Assembly (NCBI GenBank): GCA_022779365.1
Contig: JALFSI010000015.1
Span: 41,665 to 105,664, forward strand
From: CAG-170 sp022779365
Lineage (GTDB): Bacteria; Bacillota; Clostridia; Oscillospirales; Oscillospiraceae
Direction of reading: 5' to 3'
Length of the DNA: 64,000 bases
The position numbers were made by a program, and so were the translations under genes. This document shows positions 8,722 to 18,038 of the stretch, in pieces. The first letter of the stretch is position 1; the number at the start of each line of letters is the position of its first letter. A model generated the notes under the pieces. That model was not told the origin of the DNA, ran no database searches, and was given only the letters and a program-made list of their open reading frames with translations.

Positions 8722-11700
8722 TTATTTTGCGATCTTCTGCGCGTAGCGGGTCAGGATGGCGGCGACCTGCGCGCGGGAGGCGTTCTCCTGCGGCGCGAGG
8801 CGACCGCTGCTGCCCTGGATGAGACCGCTTTCCACGCACCATGCCATCGCTTCACGAGCGTAGGCGGAGACGCTGTCGTAATCCGCGAACGTCTGGATGC
8901 TCGCAGGCTCTGCCGTCACGTCGTAGCCGCAGAGCTTTGCGTAGCGGTGGAGCATCGCCGCGAGCTGCTCGCGGGTGATGCTGCGCTCCATGCCCGTGCC
9001 GTCAGACACGCCGTTTGCCATCGCCCAGGTCTGCCCCGCCGCGTACCACGGCGTGCCGGAGGTGTTTTCGCCCTCCAGACGGGCGAGGATCGTGACGATC
9101 ATGCCGCGCGTCGTATCAGTGCTCGGGCTGAACATCGTGCGCGACGTGCCGGTCATCAAGCCGTTTTCATAGGCGTATTCCACGCCACCATAGTACCAGC
9201 TGCCTGCCGGAACATCGGTGAACGGCAGACCGTTATCATCTGCGGCAGAATCCTTCGCCGCGTCGTTCACGGAGGGCTTTGCCACCGTGCCGGTGCTGCT
9301 GCGGATGGTGTCGTATGCCTCGATGGCGTCAAAGAGCTTGTCGCGGTTCTTCACCTGCTCCTTGTGTGCGTCGTCCAGCGCTTCATACGCGCGGCGTGCG
9401 TCGCTGATGGCGCTGCCGCTGTTCTTCGTCACGTCGCCGATGGCGTCGATGAGTTCTTCGGTCCGGCGCGCTGCGAGCGTCGCTTCCGCCTCCGTCAGGC
9501 GGTCGAGGTTATTGACCTGCGACTGTTCAGCATCCGTCAGCGCGTCATACGCCGCGCGCGCGGCTTCGATCTGTGCCGCGTCCGCCGTGGTGATGTCGCC
9601 CGTGTCCGGGAGCTGGTCGATGGTCGCCTCCACGTCCGACACGGCGTCGCCCGTCACGGTGATGACGCACACGCCCGGACCGCTGACGCTGCTGCCCGCA
9701 GCCGCCACATAGTAAGTACCCGGCTTGCGGAAGCTGACTGCCAGCTCCGCGCTGCCGTTCGTCGTGCCAAGCTCCGTCCACCTTGTCACATCGGTGTCAG
9801 CCTCAGAAAGGTCGCTCGTGACGTAGACCTTGGTGTTTTTCAGTGTCGCATCCTGCGGCGTGCCGTTCCGCATATCCGCCCCGGCGCGGTGCAGAACGAG
9901 CGTCTGCGCCTCGCGTGCCGTCAGCCCCAGACGATCGACCGCCGTGCCGTCCGGCTTTGCAAGGTAGGCATAGCCCGCCGCAGACGACGTCCAGTAGTCC
10001 TGCTTGCTGTACAGACCGACCTCAACGAAGTCGCCGTTTTCCAGCGTCATGTAGTCCGCCGTCGCGCCGATGCCCGGCTTCATGAGCGGGTATGTGTGAT
10101 TCAGGAAATAGGTCAGGTTGGACTTGACGTCCCAGAATTTTGCGAGAGTCATCGAGCCGAATGTGCCACTGACCGTCAGCGCGTCCGTGCCGTTTGCCGC
10201 CTTCCCGCCGTTCAGCTTGTACTGCTCCACCATACGGATGAGCAGATGCAGCATCGTCGGCTGCTCAACGACCTTGCCGTTCGACTTCACGCTGAACTCT
10301 TCCAGACCGTAGTCTGCAAGGTCGAACCAGGTGATCTTCACCGGCACGGCCGCCAGCATCGTCTGGTCGGCGTCATTGCCGGTCAGATACTCGCCGTCGC
10401 GCGAGAGGGAGAAGTAAACGGTCTTGGTGCGCCCCACCGTTGTCTCGCGGGTGCGCGTCCAGTGCGCGTAGATGGTGGTGGCTTCGGTAAAGACGGTATC
10501 CGCCGTCACGGCGCTGCCGCCGTCCTTTGCGGTGAACCAGCCGTCAAAGCGGTAGTTCCAGCGGTAGCCGTCCGCAGGCAGCGTGCCGAGCGCGCCGGTC
10601 GAGGTCGTGCGGACGTCCGCCGTGTCGCAGTAGCCGCCGTTCGGGTCGAGCGTGATGAGATAGCTGCCGTTTGCCTCCCACGTCAGGATGGGATAGCCGT
10701 CGTTGAGCTGGGCGCTCACGCCGTCGCGCTCATAGCAGGTGACGTAGGCTTCAGAGTTCAGCGCCGTCACGAACGACGCCGCCTTCATCTCGGCTGCCGT
10801 GCGCGCCCTTGCGCCGTTTGGCTGGAACGCCGCGAGGAGCGGCGCTTTATAGAAGCTGCCCTGCTTGATGGGGATATAGTCGTCGCCGCCAAAGCTGCCG
10901 AACGCGCCGCCGCAGTGAACGGCAGCATCGACCGTGCCCACGTTGTAGCAGCCGAGCGGTGCGGACGCAACATACACATTGCCCGCAACACCGCCCAGAT
11001 AATCTTTGCCGGTCACGCTGCCGGTATTATAGCAGCCAAGGACCTCGGCGTAGTTCTGCACCTCGCCGATCACGCCGCCCACAGACTTGGCGTCCGTTCC
11101 GCCAACGCTGCCCTTGTTGCGGCTGTAACGCACCACGCCGTAGGAGTTCGCGCCCGCGATGCCGCCGACCTGCTGCGCGCCGGTGACGGCAGCGTCGTTG
11201 CCGCAGCGCTCCACCACGTTATTAAGCCCCACGCAGCCGACGATGCCGCCGACCTGAATGTTGCCGCTGACGCTGCCGGTAAAGAAGCAGTCGGTGATGC
11301 GCGCATTGCGCGCCTCGCCGCCTCCCGCATCCGCCATCGCGCCCGCGATGCCGCCGGTCTGGCTGACGTCGCCCGTGGCGGCGACCGTGCCGCTCACGCT
11401 CAGGTCTTTGACGAGACCGCCCTTGCCGATGAGCCCGCTCTTGCCGATGAGCCCGAAGAAGCCGACTTCATCCTCCGCACGGCTGACCTTCAGCCCCGTG
11501 ATGCGCTTGCCATTGCCGTCAAACGTGCCCGTAAACGGATGCCCGGACTTGCCGATGGGATACCAGTTGGCAGTCGTGAGCGCGATGTCATTCAGCAGCT
11601 TCGCGGAAATACTGCCGTTGCCGCCGTTGACTTCGCTTGCAAACCAGTGAAGCTCTTTTTCAGTTGTGATCTGATACACGCCGCTGACATTGACAGGCTC

Positions 11701-14700
11701 ATCGCAGTCCGCAAGCTCCCAAAGTCCGGCAGCGTCTGCCGTTTTGATCTCCTGCGTGGTCGCCTGCTTCACGCCGGGCTTTGTGCCGCTCGTGACCTTG
11801 ACGGTCAGCGTCTTGCCCACGTCGTCCGCCGTAACGGTGTACGCTTCGCCCGTGTCGACCTGCTTCGCGCCGCGATACCATGTATACGTCAGCGTGCCCT
11901 GATCGGTCTCGGAGGAGGCAAAGCTCGCGGTGAGCGTGCGCCCGACGACTGCCGCGCCGCGGATGCTGACAACGCCTTCCAGACCCTCGACCTTGCCGCT
12001 CGCATCTGCCTTCAAAACGCCGGAGGCATCGGCGCACAGCGCCTTGACGCGCAGCGTTCTGCCGGTGAGCGTATCGGGGATGGTGTATTCCGCCGCGTCA
12101 GTGATGGCGACGACCGCGTCGTCATTGTCATCGTAGCTGTAGTACCAGACGTAGAGCAGCCCGTTCGCGTCGCCGGTGTAATTTGCCGTCAGCTTGCCGT
12201 TGACCTCTACCTTGCCGGTAAGGGTCAGCTCGCCGCCGATGGCGGTCTTTTCAGCGAGGAGCTTCATTGCCTTCGCCAGCGCCTGCGGCATGGCGTCCAG
12301 CTCGTCCTGCGAGCTGATCTTATTGTTCGTGGGATAGCCGTCGTCCTCGTAATCACCGCCGGTCACATCGCCGACGTTATAGAGGTTCTCGAAAACCACC
12401 TTGCTGAGATTCAAGCCCACCGCGCCGCCGACTGCGCCGCCGAGGGCTTCGACGTTACCCGCATTGTATGCGCCCTTGACCGTGCCGTTGTTCCTGCCGA
12501 CCACGCCGCCGACATAGCCGTGCAGGGTGCTCACCGTGCTGACGATCGCGCCGTTGTTGGCGCAGCTCGTGACCGTGCCGCCGTCATTGTCAGCCGCAAC
12601 ACCTGCCGCCATCATCCCTTTGGCGCGGATGATGCCGCTGTTGGCACAGCCCGTGATCGTACCCTTTGTGTTGCTTGCCGCGATACCGCCGACGTACCTG
12701 TCGCCGGTGACCGCCGCATTGTTCACGCAGGTTTCGACCGTTCCGCTGTTCACCGCCGTGATACCGGCAGCGCAGTTGCCGCCCTTGAGCGTACCGTGCG
12801 TGGTGCAGCTCGTGATCGTGCCGGTATTGCTTGCCGCCAGAATGGCGCTGTTGTCGCCGCCGACAACAATGCCGGTCACGTTAAGATTCTTGAGCTTACC
12901 GCCGTTCGCGGCAAACAGTGCCGCGCTGCCGCGCTCATTTTTGCAGTAGAGATTCGTGATGGCAAAGTCCGCGCCGTCCAGCTCGCCCGTGAAGCCGCCG
13001 TCCACCGGCGTCCAGTCGCGGTTGTTGAGGTCGATGTTCGCCGTCAGAACGCCCCGGATGGCGGGCGTCGCCGCCGCGTGGTCCGCGAACCACTTGAGGT
13101 CCGCCGCGCTTGCGATCTGGTACACGCCGCCATCAGTCTTAGGCTCAGCCGCGGAGGCTTTGCCGTCCCAGCCGTCAGGTTCGATGGCGGGATGGTCGGG
13201 ATCGACCGGCTCACCCGAGCCGCTGTTCTGCCACGCGAGGATGGGATAGCCGCGGTTGATGTTCTCGCTGTCCGCCGTGAACTTGTCGCTGAGGTCGGCG
13301 CTCGTCAGGGCCTTCAGCTCGTCCTCCGTTTTGAGGGTCGCCGTGCCGTTCTGGATGGCGTAGCCATTGAGGTTGCCGACGGTCTCCGTGACCGCCTCGT
13401 TGCTCAGCCCATAGACCTTTTCAAGCGTTCTTTGCTGTGGGTCTTCCAGTCTCCCGAGGATGCTGCCTGCTTTTACGGCGGTCGGCACGGTGCTGCTGTA
13501 CGAATTTTTCAGCGTGCCATAACGGAAATTGCCGAGCAGTCCGCCCGCTGCGCCAGAGGGCGATGTAGCAGTCACAGAGCCGGTATTGTAGCAGTCCGTG
13601 ATCGTGCCGCCGTTATACAGATCACCTACCAAACCGCCGACCAGACTTGCTCCCTTCACCTTGCCGGTGTAGAAGCACTCTGTCATGGCAGTGGAGCTTT
13701 TTGACTGCACGCAGCCGACAACGCCGCCTATGCGAGTGCCCTCGCCGGTGACGGTCGCTGCGCTGGAGGATCTTGTGATCGAGCCGTCCACATAACCGGC
13801 AACACCGCCGACATAACTCGATATGCCGTAAACTGTTACCGAGCTTGTAACATGGCAGTTTTCCACATTATACGCATCGCCAGCGACCGCGCCAACACTT
13901 TTGCCACGGTTTGCAGCGGTGCTTCTGTTTTCGATCAAACTGTCCGAAATGGTCAGGTTGCAGATCATGCTGCCCTCATCCGCATATCCGATCAGTCCCG
14001 TATAACTGGCACGCTTATCCGCGCTGGTGGACTTTGCAAGAATGTATAGCCCGCTGATCGTGTGACCATCGCCGTCAAAAGTACCCTTGTACTTATCGGA
14101 GGTGTTATAGTCCTTATACCAGCCGATCGGCGTCCACTTATGGAGCTTGCTCGTGTCCTCGATCGTAACATCCTCGTTGATGCAAATATCCGCCGTGAGC
14201 TTTACAGAATCGGAGGTTTTGCCGTTTTCATTGAACCACATCAGTTCATCCGGCGAGCCGATCTGATATACGCCGTTTTCATCCTTCTGCGGCTCGGTAT
14301 AGGTCTTGCCGTCCCACGCGGTCTGGACCTCCAGCACCGCGCCGGGGATGCTCGCCGCGCCGTTTTCAACGGTGAAGTCGCCGCTGACCGACTTGTAGCC
14401 GGAGCAGGAGATGGTATAGTGATAGCTGCCGTTCGGCAGGCGGTAGCTTCCGTCAGCCTCCGCCGTCAGCGTTTTCTGCCACACAGGGCAGGTAACGGTG
14501 ACGGTCGGGTCGATCGCCGCGCCGTCCGCCGCCGTGATCGCGCCGACGCTCACGGGGTAGGTATCCAGCGCCGTAAGCGTGACGCTCTGCGTGTCCGCCG
14601 TCTCGTTGCCGGTCACGGTAAACGTGCCCGTCGCGTCCTGATAGCCGAACGCCTTGATGGTATAGCTGTACTGGCTGTCAGACTTCGGCAGGCGGTAGGT

Positions 14701-16290
14701 GCGCCCGCCGGTGACCTCCGGGGTCTGCCCATCCACGACCAGCTCCGCGCCCTCGTCCGGGTCGATCTCAAATTTTACGGTGTAGAGCTTGATATTCAGG
14801 CTGACGTTGATGGTCTGCCCGCCGTAGGCGACGGTGAACGTGCCCGCCGCGTCGTCGTGCTCGTCCGCTGTGACCTTGTAGTCATAGTCGCCGTTCGTCA
14901 GTTCGTAGGTGTGCACGCTCACCGGGTCGATCGGCACGCCGTCCTGCGAGACGGTCAGCGCCGCGTCCTCCGGCGAGAGGGTAAACGTGACGGTATATTT
15001 CGCCGTCGGGTCTTGCCAGCCGAGGATGGGATAGCCGCCATTTGCATCCGCCACATAGCTGCCGCCGAGCAGACCGGGCATATCGGGTGCTTTCAGCTCG
15101 CTCTCCGTCTTAGCCGTGATCGTACCGCTGCCATTCGCCCCGTCGCCAGTCGCCGCAGTGCCAGACAGGTAATAGCAGTTGGTGGCGGTGATGAGACCCG
15201 GCGTCACCGCACCGCTGTAACTTTTCCCCGCACTACTGCCAACGATACCGCCAACGGTAATGCCAGCGGTCGTGCTGTCATTGTTCGTGATCGTACCGGC
15301 GTTGTAGCAGTTCGCAACCGTTGCCGTATTGCTCGTGCTGGTCGGGTCGCCGACAATACCGCCAACACCCTTGGCATATTTTTCCGAAAATTTCGGACTC
15401 GGGGTATTGCACGTCACGCTGCCTAGATTGTAGCAGCTTTCGATTTTCGTGTTCGCGCCGCTGACGCCACCCACGATGCCGCCGATCTCATACGCGCCCG
15501 TGATCGCGCCGCTGTTGACGCACAGCGTAATGCTGCCGTTGCCTCCATAGTTGCCGGCAATGCCAGCCGTGCGCTTGAGTGCGCTGGTGACTGCACCAAA
15601 GTTGGCGCAGCGTTCGATTGTTGTGCCAGTGGCGGTCGCTACAACGCCGCCGACGTAGTACTCATATACGCCGGACTTACCTTCTGAGGTAATGCTGCCG
15701 AAATTCATGCAGCCGGTCAGGCTGCTGCCGGTGTATGTGTAGGCTACAACACCCGCAACATAGCCCTTTTTAACGCCTGTCACGTTCACCTTATTTGTGC
15801 AGTTTTCCATCGTGACCGGCGAGCCATACGCGACGATGCCTGCCGCATACGCGGACGAAGTCGCGGAAGTCTTTACGCTGCCATCCACAGTCAGATTCTT
15901 GATCGTGCCGTTTTTGACATAGCCAAACAGCCCTTGATACCCCGTGCTGGCATTGTCGATATGCAGCCCGGAGATCGTGTGCCCCGCGCCGTCAAACGTA
16001 CCGCCATAGTAGGTATAGTCGCTGTAGCTGTTATACTTGCCGATCGGCGTCCAATCCCCGCTCAGGCTGCTCAAGTCGATATTCGCCGTGAGCTTGCCGC
16101 AGAGCGTGGATGTGCCTTTCTTGGTCGCATTGACCTTGTCGCGGAACGTCACAAGATCGTCCGCCGTGGCGATGAGGTACGGGTCATCCTTCGTACCGCT
16201 GCCGCTGAGGTCTGCCGCAAAGGCGACGGTGGGCAGCAGCCCCACGATCATCACCAGCGCCAGAACCCAAGCCAGAATGCGTTTTTTCAT
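8722..16290 (-). CDS. giant SLH-anchored surface protein with GLUG repeats, InlB-type repeat and DUF4430-like domain
   Basis: Predicted secreted cell-surface protein of 2,522 residues. Visible in order: signal peptide ending VAFA (about 1-27); GLUG-type beta-helix block (30-425, many GGIVG motifs); three PEGA-like beta repeats (430-657); GLUG block 2 (658-1018); GLUG block 3 (1042-1343); two Ig-like repeats (1345-1523); GLUG block 4 (1525-1867); an InlB/Listeria-Bacteroides repeat with LDPNGGY and YRFDGWFTAKDGG (1867-1950); a DUF4430/transcobalamin-C-like region around NLTYFLNHTYPLM and MTLENGDFVEVGLYS (1953-2120); two alpha-helical repeats (2217-2330); three SLH domains (2353-2522) for binding secondary cell wall polymer. 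The ATG at 16290 is preferred to 16296, since AGGAGG is 8 bases away from it and only 2 from the other. The leader contains a cobalamin riboswitch, suggesting corrinoid capture or a B12-repressed surface function. Confidence 0.85.
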   Translation of the reverse strand: MKKRILAWVLALVMIVGLLPTVAFAADLSGSGTKDDPYLIATADDLVTFRDKVNATKKGTSTLCGKLTANIDLSSLSGDWTPIGKYNSYSDYTYYGGTFDGAGHTISGLHIDNASTGYQGLFGYVKNGTIKNLTVDGSVKTSATSSAYAAGIVAYGSPVTMENCTNKVNVTGVKKGYVAGVVAYTYTGSSLTGCMNFGSITSEGKSGVYEYYVGGVVATATGTTIERCANFGAVTSALKRTAGIAGNYGGNGSITLCVNSGAITGAYEIGGIVGGVSGANTKIESCYNLGSVTCNTPSPKFSEKYAKGVGGIVGDPTSTSNTATVANCYNAGTITNNDSTTAGITVGGIVGSSAGKSYSGAVTPGLITATNCYYLSGTAATGDGANGSGTITAKTESELKAPDMPGLLGGSYVADANGGYPILGWQDPTAKYTVTFTLSPEDAALTVSQDGVPIDPVSVHTYELTNGDYDYKVTADEHDDAAGTFTVAYGGQTINVSLNIKLYTVKFEIDPDEGAELVVDGQTPEVTGGRTYRLPKSDSQYSYTIKAFGYQDATGTFTVTGNETADTQSVTLTALDTYPVSVGAITAADGAAIDPTVTVTCPVWQKTLTAEADGSYRLPNGSYHYTISCSGYKSVSGDFTVENGAASIPGAVLEVQTAWDGKTYTEPQKDENGVYQIGSPDELMWFNENGKTSDSVKLTADICINEDVTIEDTSKLHKWTPIGWYKDYNTSDKYKGTFDGDGHTISGLYILAKSTSADKRASYTGLIGYADEGSMICNLTISDSLIENRSTAANRGKSVGAVAGDAYNVENCHVTSSVTVYGISSYVGGVAGYVDGSITRSSSAATVTGEGTRIGGVVGCVQSKSSTAMTECFYTGKVKGASLVGGLVGDLYNGGTITDCYNTGSVTATSPSGAAGGLLGNFRYGTLKNSYSSTVPTAVKAGSILGRLEDPQQRTLEKVYGLSNEAVTETVGNLNGYAIQNGTATLKTEDELKALTSADLSDKFTADSENINRGYPILAWQNSGSGEPVDPDHPAIEPDGWDGKASAAEPKTDGGVYQIASAADLKWFADHAAATPAIRGVLTANIDLNNRDWTPVDGGFTGELDGADFAITNLYCKNERGSAALFAANGGKLKNLNVTGIVVGGDNSAILAASNTGTITSCTTHGTLKGGNCAAGITAVNSGTVETCVNNAAVTGDRYVGGIAASNTKGTITGCANSGIIRAKGMMAAGVAADNDGGTVTSCANNGAIVSTVSTLHGYVGGVVGRNNGTVKGAYNAGNVEALGGAVGGAVGLNLSKVVFENLYNVGDVTGGDYEDDGYPTNNKISSQDELDAMPQALAKAMKLLAEKTAIGGELTLTGKVEVNGKLTANYTGDANGLLYVWYYSYDDNDDAVVAITDAAEYTIPDTLTGRTLRVKALCADASGVLKADASGKVEGLEGVVSIRGAAVVGRTLTASFASSETDQGTLTYTWYRGAKQVDTGEAYTVTADDVGKTLTVKVTSGTKPGVKQATTQEIKTADAAGLWELADCDEPVNVSGVYQITTEKELHWFASEVNGGNGSISAKLLNDIALTTANWYPIGKSGHPFTGTFDGNGKRITGLKVSRAEDEVGFFGLIGKSGLIGKGGLVKDLSVSGTVAATGDVSQTGGIAGAMADAGGGEARNARITDCFFTGSVSGNIQVGGIVGCVGLNNVVERCGNDAAVTGAQQVGGIAGANSYGVVRYSRNKGSVGGTDAKSVGGVIGEVQNYAEVLGCYNTGSVTGKDYLGGVAGNVYVASAPLGCYNVGTVDAAVHCGGAFGSFGGDDYIPIKQGSFYKAPLLAAFQPNGARARTAAEMKAASFVTALNSEAYVTCYERDGVSAQLNDGYPILTWEANGSYLITLDPNGGYCDTADVRTTSTGALGTLPADGYRWNYRFDGWFTAKDGGSAVTADTVFTEATTIYAHWTRTRETTVGRTKTVYFSLSRDGEYLTGNDADQTMLAAVPVKITWFDLADYGLEEFSVKSNGKVVEQPTMLHLLIRMVEQYKLNGGKAANGTDALTVSGTFGSMTLAKFWDVKSNLTYFLNHTYPLMKPGIGATADYMTLENGDFVEVGLYSKQDYWTSSAAGYAYLAKPDGTAVDRLGLTAREAQTLVLHRAGADMRNGTPQDATLKNTKVYVTSDLSEADTDVTRWTELGTTNGSAELAVSFRKPGTYYVAAAGSSVSGPGVCVITVTGDAVSDVEATIDQLPDTGDITTADAAQIEAARAAYDALTDAEQSQVNNLDRLTEAEATLAARRTEELIDAIGDVTKNSGSAISDARRAYEALDDAHKEQVKNRDKLFDAIEAYDTIRSSTGTVAKPSVNDAAKDSAADDNGLPFTDVPAGSWYYGGVEYAYENGLMTGTSRTMFSPSTDTTRGMIVTILARLEGENTSGTPWYAAGQTWAMANGVSDGTGMERSITREQLAAMLHRYAKLCGYDVTAEPASIQTFADYDSVSAYAREAMAWCVESGLIQGSSGRLAPQENASRAQVAAILTRYAQKIAK

Positions 16291-16345
16291 CTGCATTTCC
16301 TCCTGCTTCTTTGGAGCGATGCTCCATTTTTAACAAAATCTCATT

Positions 16346-16386
16346 GTCTTTGGGAGACCCAAAGACACGCAAGGCGCGCGCCTTGC
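16346..16386 (-). other. two hairpins in the 5' untranslated region of the surface protein gene
   Basis: A perfect 9-bp stem (16346-16354 with 16358-16366) is followed upstream by the palindrome GCAAGGCGCGCGCCTTGC (16369-16386). Both lie between the riboswitch terminator and the ribosome binding site and may insulate or stabilise the read-through mRNA. Confidence 0.5.
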
Positions 16387-16389
16387 GAC

Positions 16390-16422
16390 AAAAAAATCTG
16401 TGCAGCCATACCGCTGCACAGA
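16390..16422 (-). terminator. intrinsic terminator in the cobalamin riboswitch expression platform
   Basis: On the minus strand a 10-bp GC-rich stem (16422-16413 with 16406-16397) is followed by seven U (16396-16390). It is 45 bases beyond the aptamer and about 100 bases before the start codon, so it would end transcription before the gene. Confidence 0.85.
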
Positions 16423-16466
16423 CTGATCCCGTTTGGGCGGTCCGCTGCGGATGTGGCGCAGAGACT

Positions 16467-16577
16467 GGCGCGGTCCAACGTATCTGACTTATCCCAAACG
16501 GGCTTCACAGTGACCTTCTCGCGGGGCTTTGCACCCCATTCCGCCGCCGGTGGCTCCCGCCCCGGCAGGATCGCGCC
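16467..16577 (-). promoter_or_regulatory. cobalamin riboswitch aptamer
   Basis: Read on the minus strand, the 111-base region is closed by a P1 helix (16577-16568 with 16476-16467, one mismatch). It contains the core blocks of the cobalamin aptamer in order: GGAA, the P5-like hairpin GGGGTGCAAAGCCCC, GCGAGAAGGTCACTGTGA, then GGGATAAGTCAGATAC. These match the family pattern GGTGNNAA / GCCACTGT / AAGTCAGATACC. A segment at 16428-16437 is perfectly complementary over 10 bases to 16493-16502 inside the aptamer, a likely alternative pairing. It controls the giant surface protein gene. Confidence 0.85.
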
Positions 16578-16598
16578 GATATGAAATTTTCCGTGGTT

Positions 16599-16627
16599 AT
16601 TCTAGCGCGCGCCGCTGCAAAAAGCAA
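16599..16627 (-). promoter_or_regulatory. promoter of the riboswitch and surface protein transcript
   Basis: On the minus strand TTGCTT (16627-16622), a 17-base spacer and TAGAAT (16604-16599) place the transcript start near 16592, just upstream of the aptamer. Confidence 0.6.
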
Positions 16628-16651
16628 GCCCTGCGCCGCCTTTATTTGCAG

Positions 16652-16683
16652 AAAACCCGCCCCGGACGCTGCCGGGGCGGGGT
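16652..16683 (-). terminator. intrinsic terminator after the flavin reductase gene
   Basis: A 10-bp GC stem (16656-16665 with 16672-16681) is followed on the minus strand by TTTT, 8 bases beyond the stop codon at 16691. Confidence 0.85.
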
Positions 16684-16690
16684 CAAAGAC

Positions 16691-17275
16691 TTAAAATGTT
16701 CTGGCAAGCTCTGCCGCCTTGTCCATCGCGGCTTTGAGCGACCCTTCGCCGTCAAATCCGGCGACATCCATGCCGTCGGCGGCAACGCAGTCGTAGCGGT
16801 CGATGCCGAAAAATTTGCACAGTGCCTGCATATAGCGGCTGCCCATTTCCAGCTCGTCACCCGTGTAAAAGCCGCCGCGCGTGGTAAGATAGACCATGCG
16901 CTCCGCGCGGCAACGCCCCACAAGCCCCGCCTCGGTCGAAGCGAAGGTGATGCCGTCGAGCGAGACCTGCTCGATGTAGACCTTCAGGAGCGCCGGGAAG
17001 CTCAAGTCCCAGAACGGTGCGGAGACCACGATCTCGTCCGCCGCTGCGAACTGGTGCGCCAGATCAAAGCGCGGGTGCGACAGGTTGCCCTGTTCGAGCA
17101 GCTTCTGCCGCTCCTCCAGATAGTCGCCGAAGAAATAGCGCGGCTGGAGCTGCATGAGGTCCAGATGCGTCACCGCGCAGTCCTGCGGCAGCGCGTCTAA
17201 AAACGCGCGGCTCAGCCGCAGCGTGCGTGATTCCTCGCCCCGGATGCAGCAATCGACCCACAGAACGTTTTTCAT
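16691..17275 (-). CDS. flavodoxin-fold NAD(P)H oxidoreductase (AzoR/AcpD-like)
   Basis: Predicted FMN-dependent NAD(P)H:quinone or azo reductase, cytoplasmic, 194 residues. The N-terminus MKNVLWVDCCIRGEESRTL matches the flavodoxin-like fold with the phosphate-binding CIRGEESRT loop, and VVSAPFWDLSFPALLKVYIEQ is typical of the AcpD/flavodoxin_2 family. It overlaps the upstream nucleoside phosphorylase gene by 4 bases (ATGA) and ends the operon at a strong terminator. The physiological substrate is unknown. Confidence 0.83.
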   Translation of the reverse strand: MKNVLWVDCCIRGEESRTLRLSRAFLDALPQDCAVTHLDLMQLQPRYFFGDYLEERQKLLEQGNLSHPRFDLAHQFAAADEIVVSAPFWDLSFPALLKVYIEQVSLDGITFASTEAGLVGRCRAERMVYLTTRGGFYTGDELEMGSRYMQALCKFFGIDRYDCVAADGMDVAGFDGEGSLKAAMDKAAELARTF

Positions 17276-18018
17276 TTTGCGCCCTCCATCTTATCAAGGC
17301 GATACAGTGCTTCGAGTGCCACGCGAATTTCATCGCGCTCACCGCGCGCGCACGCGTCCGCGCCGTCTACATACCCGCCGATGGCGTCCGCCGTGTCCTC
17401 GCCCCAGACGACCACGTTATTGAGGATGGACGCGGTCCTGACGCCGCGCAGACGCCCGATAGTAAACAGCGCCGCCGTTTCCATATCCGCGCCCAGAACG
17501 CCCTTGGACGACCAATAGGCGCTCTCCTGCTCGTTTTCCTCGTGGTAGAAGCTCTCGTGGCTGTGCGCAAGCCCCACATGGCTGCGGCAGCCGAGCGCCT
17601 TCGCGCTCTCCATGCAGCAGTTCAGCAGCACCGCGTCGGCGACCGCCGGATAGCGCACATCCACATACGCCTTGGACGCGCCATCGTCACGCACCGCGCC
17701 GCACACCAGAATGAGGTCGCCCAGCGCGATGCCCTTTTGCAGCGCACCGCACGAGCCGATGCGCACCATCGCCTTCACGCCGATGTTGTGCAGCTCCTCA
17801 ATTGCGATCCCGGCGGAGCAGCCGCCGATGCCGGTGGACAGCGCCAGCACGCGCACGCCGCGGTACTCCCCGCACAGGCTGCGAAATTCGCGATTATACG
17901 CAAGCTCGCGCACGTTTTCAAGCTGCGCGGCAATGCGGTCGAGCCGTGCCGGATCGCCCGGCAGGATGGCATAGTCGATCCCCAGCGTTTCATCCAGGCA
18001 GATATGCGGCTGTTTCAT
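17272..18018 (-). CDS. nucleoside phosphorylase (uridine/purine nucleoside phosphorylase family)
   Basis: Phosphorolysis of a nucleoside to base and (deoxy)ribose-1-phosphate. The 248-residue product has ILPGDPARLDRI near residue 18, STGIGGCSAGIAIEEL near 61, VRIGSCGAL near 86 and ADMETAALFT near 167, the phosphate-, ribose- and base-site motifs of the NP-I family. The pattern is closest to uridine phosphorylase, but a purine substrate is not excluded. AGGAGGG precedes the ATG. It follows DUF1934 by about 20 bases. Together with the importer, hydrolases, adenosine deaminase and ribokinase it supports nucleoside catabolism. Confidence 0.88.
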   Translation of the reverse strand: MKQPHICLDETLGIDYAILPGDPARLDRIAAQLENVRELAYNREFRSLCGEYRGVRVLALSTGIGGCSAGIAIEELHNIGVKAMVRIGSCGALQKGIALGDLILVCGAVRDDGASKAYVDVRYPAVADAVLLNCCMESAKALGCRSHVGLAHSHESFYHEENEQESAYWSSKGVLGADMETAALFTIGRLRGVRTASILNNVVVWGEDTADAIGGYVDGADACARGERDEIRVALEALYRLDKMEGAK

Positions 18019-18038
18019 GGTAGTTCCCTCCTGTAATA

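Noticed and set aside
8947..13704. A 1,585-codon open frame on the plus strand opposite the giant surface protein gene
   Set aside because: It is the antisense shadow of a GC-rich repetitive gene. Its translation is Arg/Ala/Val-rich low-complexity sequence without recognisable domains, while the minus strand has a signal peptide, repeats and SLH domains.
8722..16290. Possible CRISPR or tandem DNA repeat array, because of many near-repeats
   Set aside because: The repetition is at protein level (GLUG and other beta repeats) within one reading frame; there are no evenly spaced identical repeats with unique spacers.
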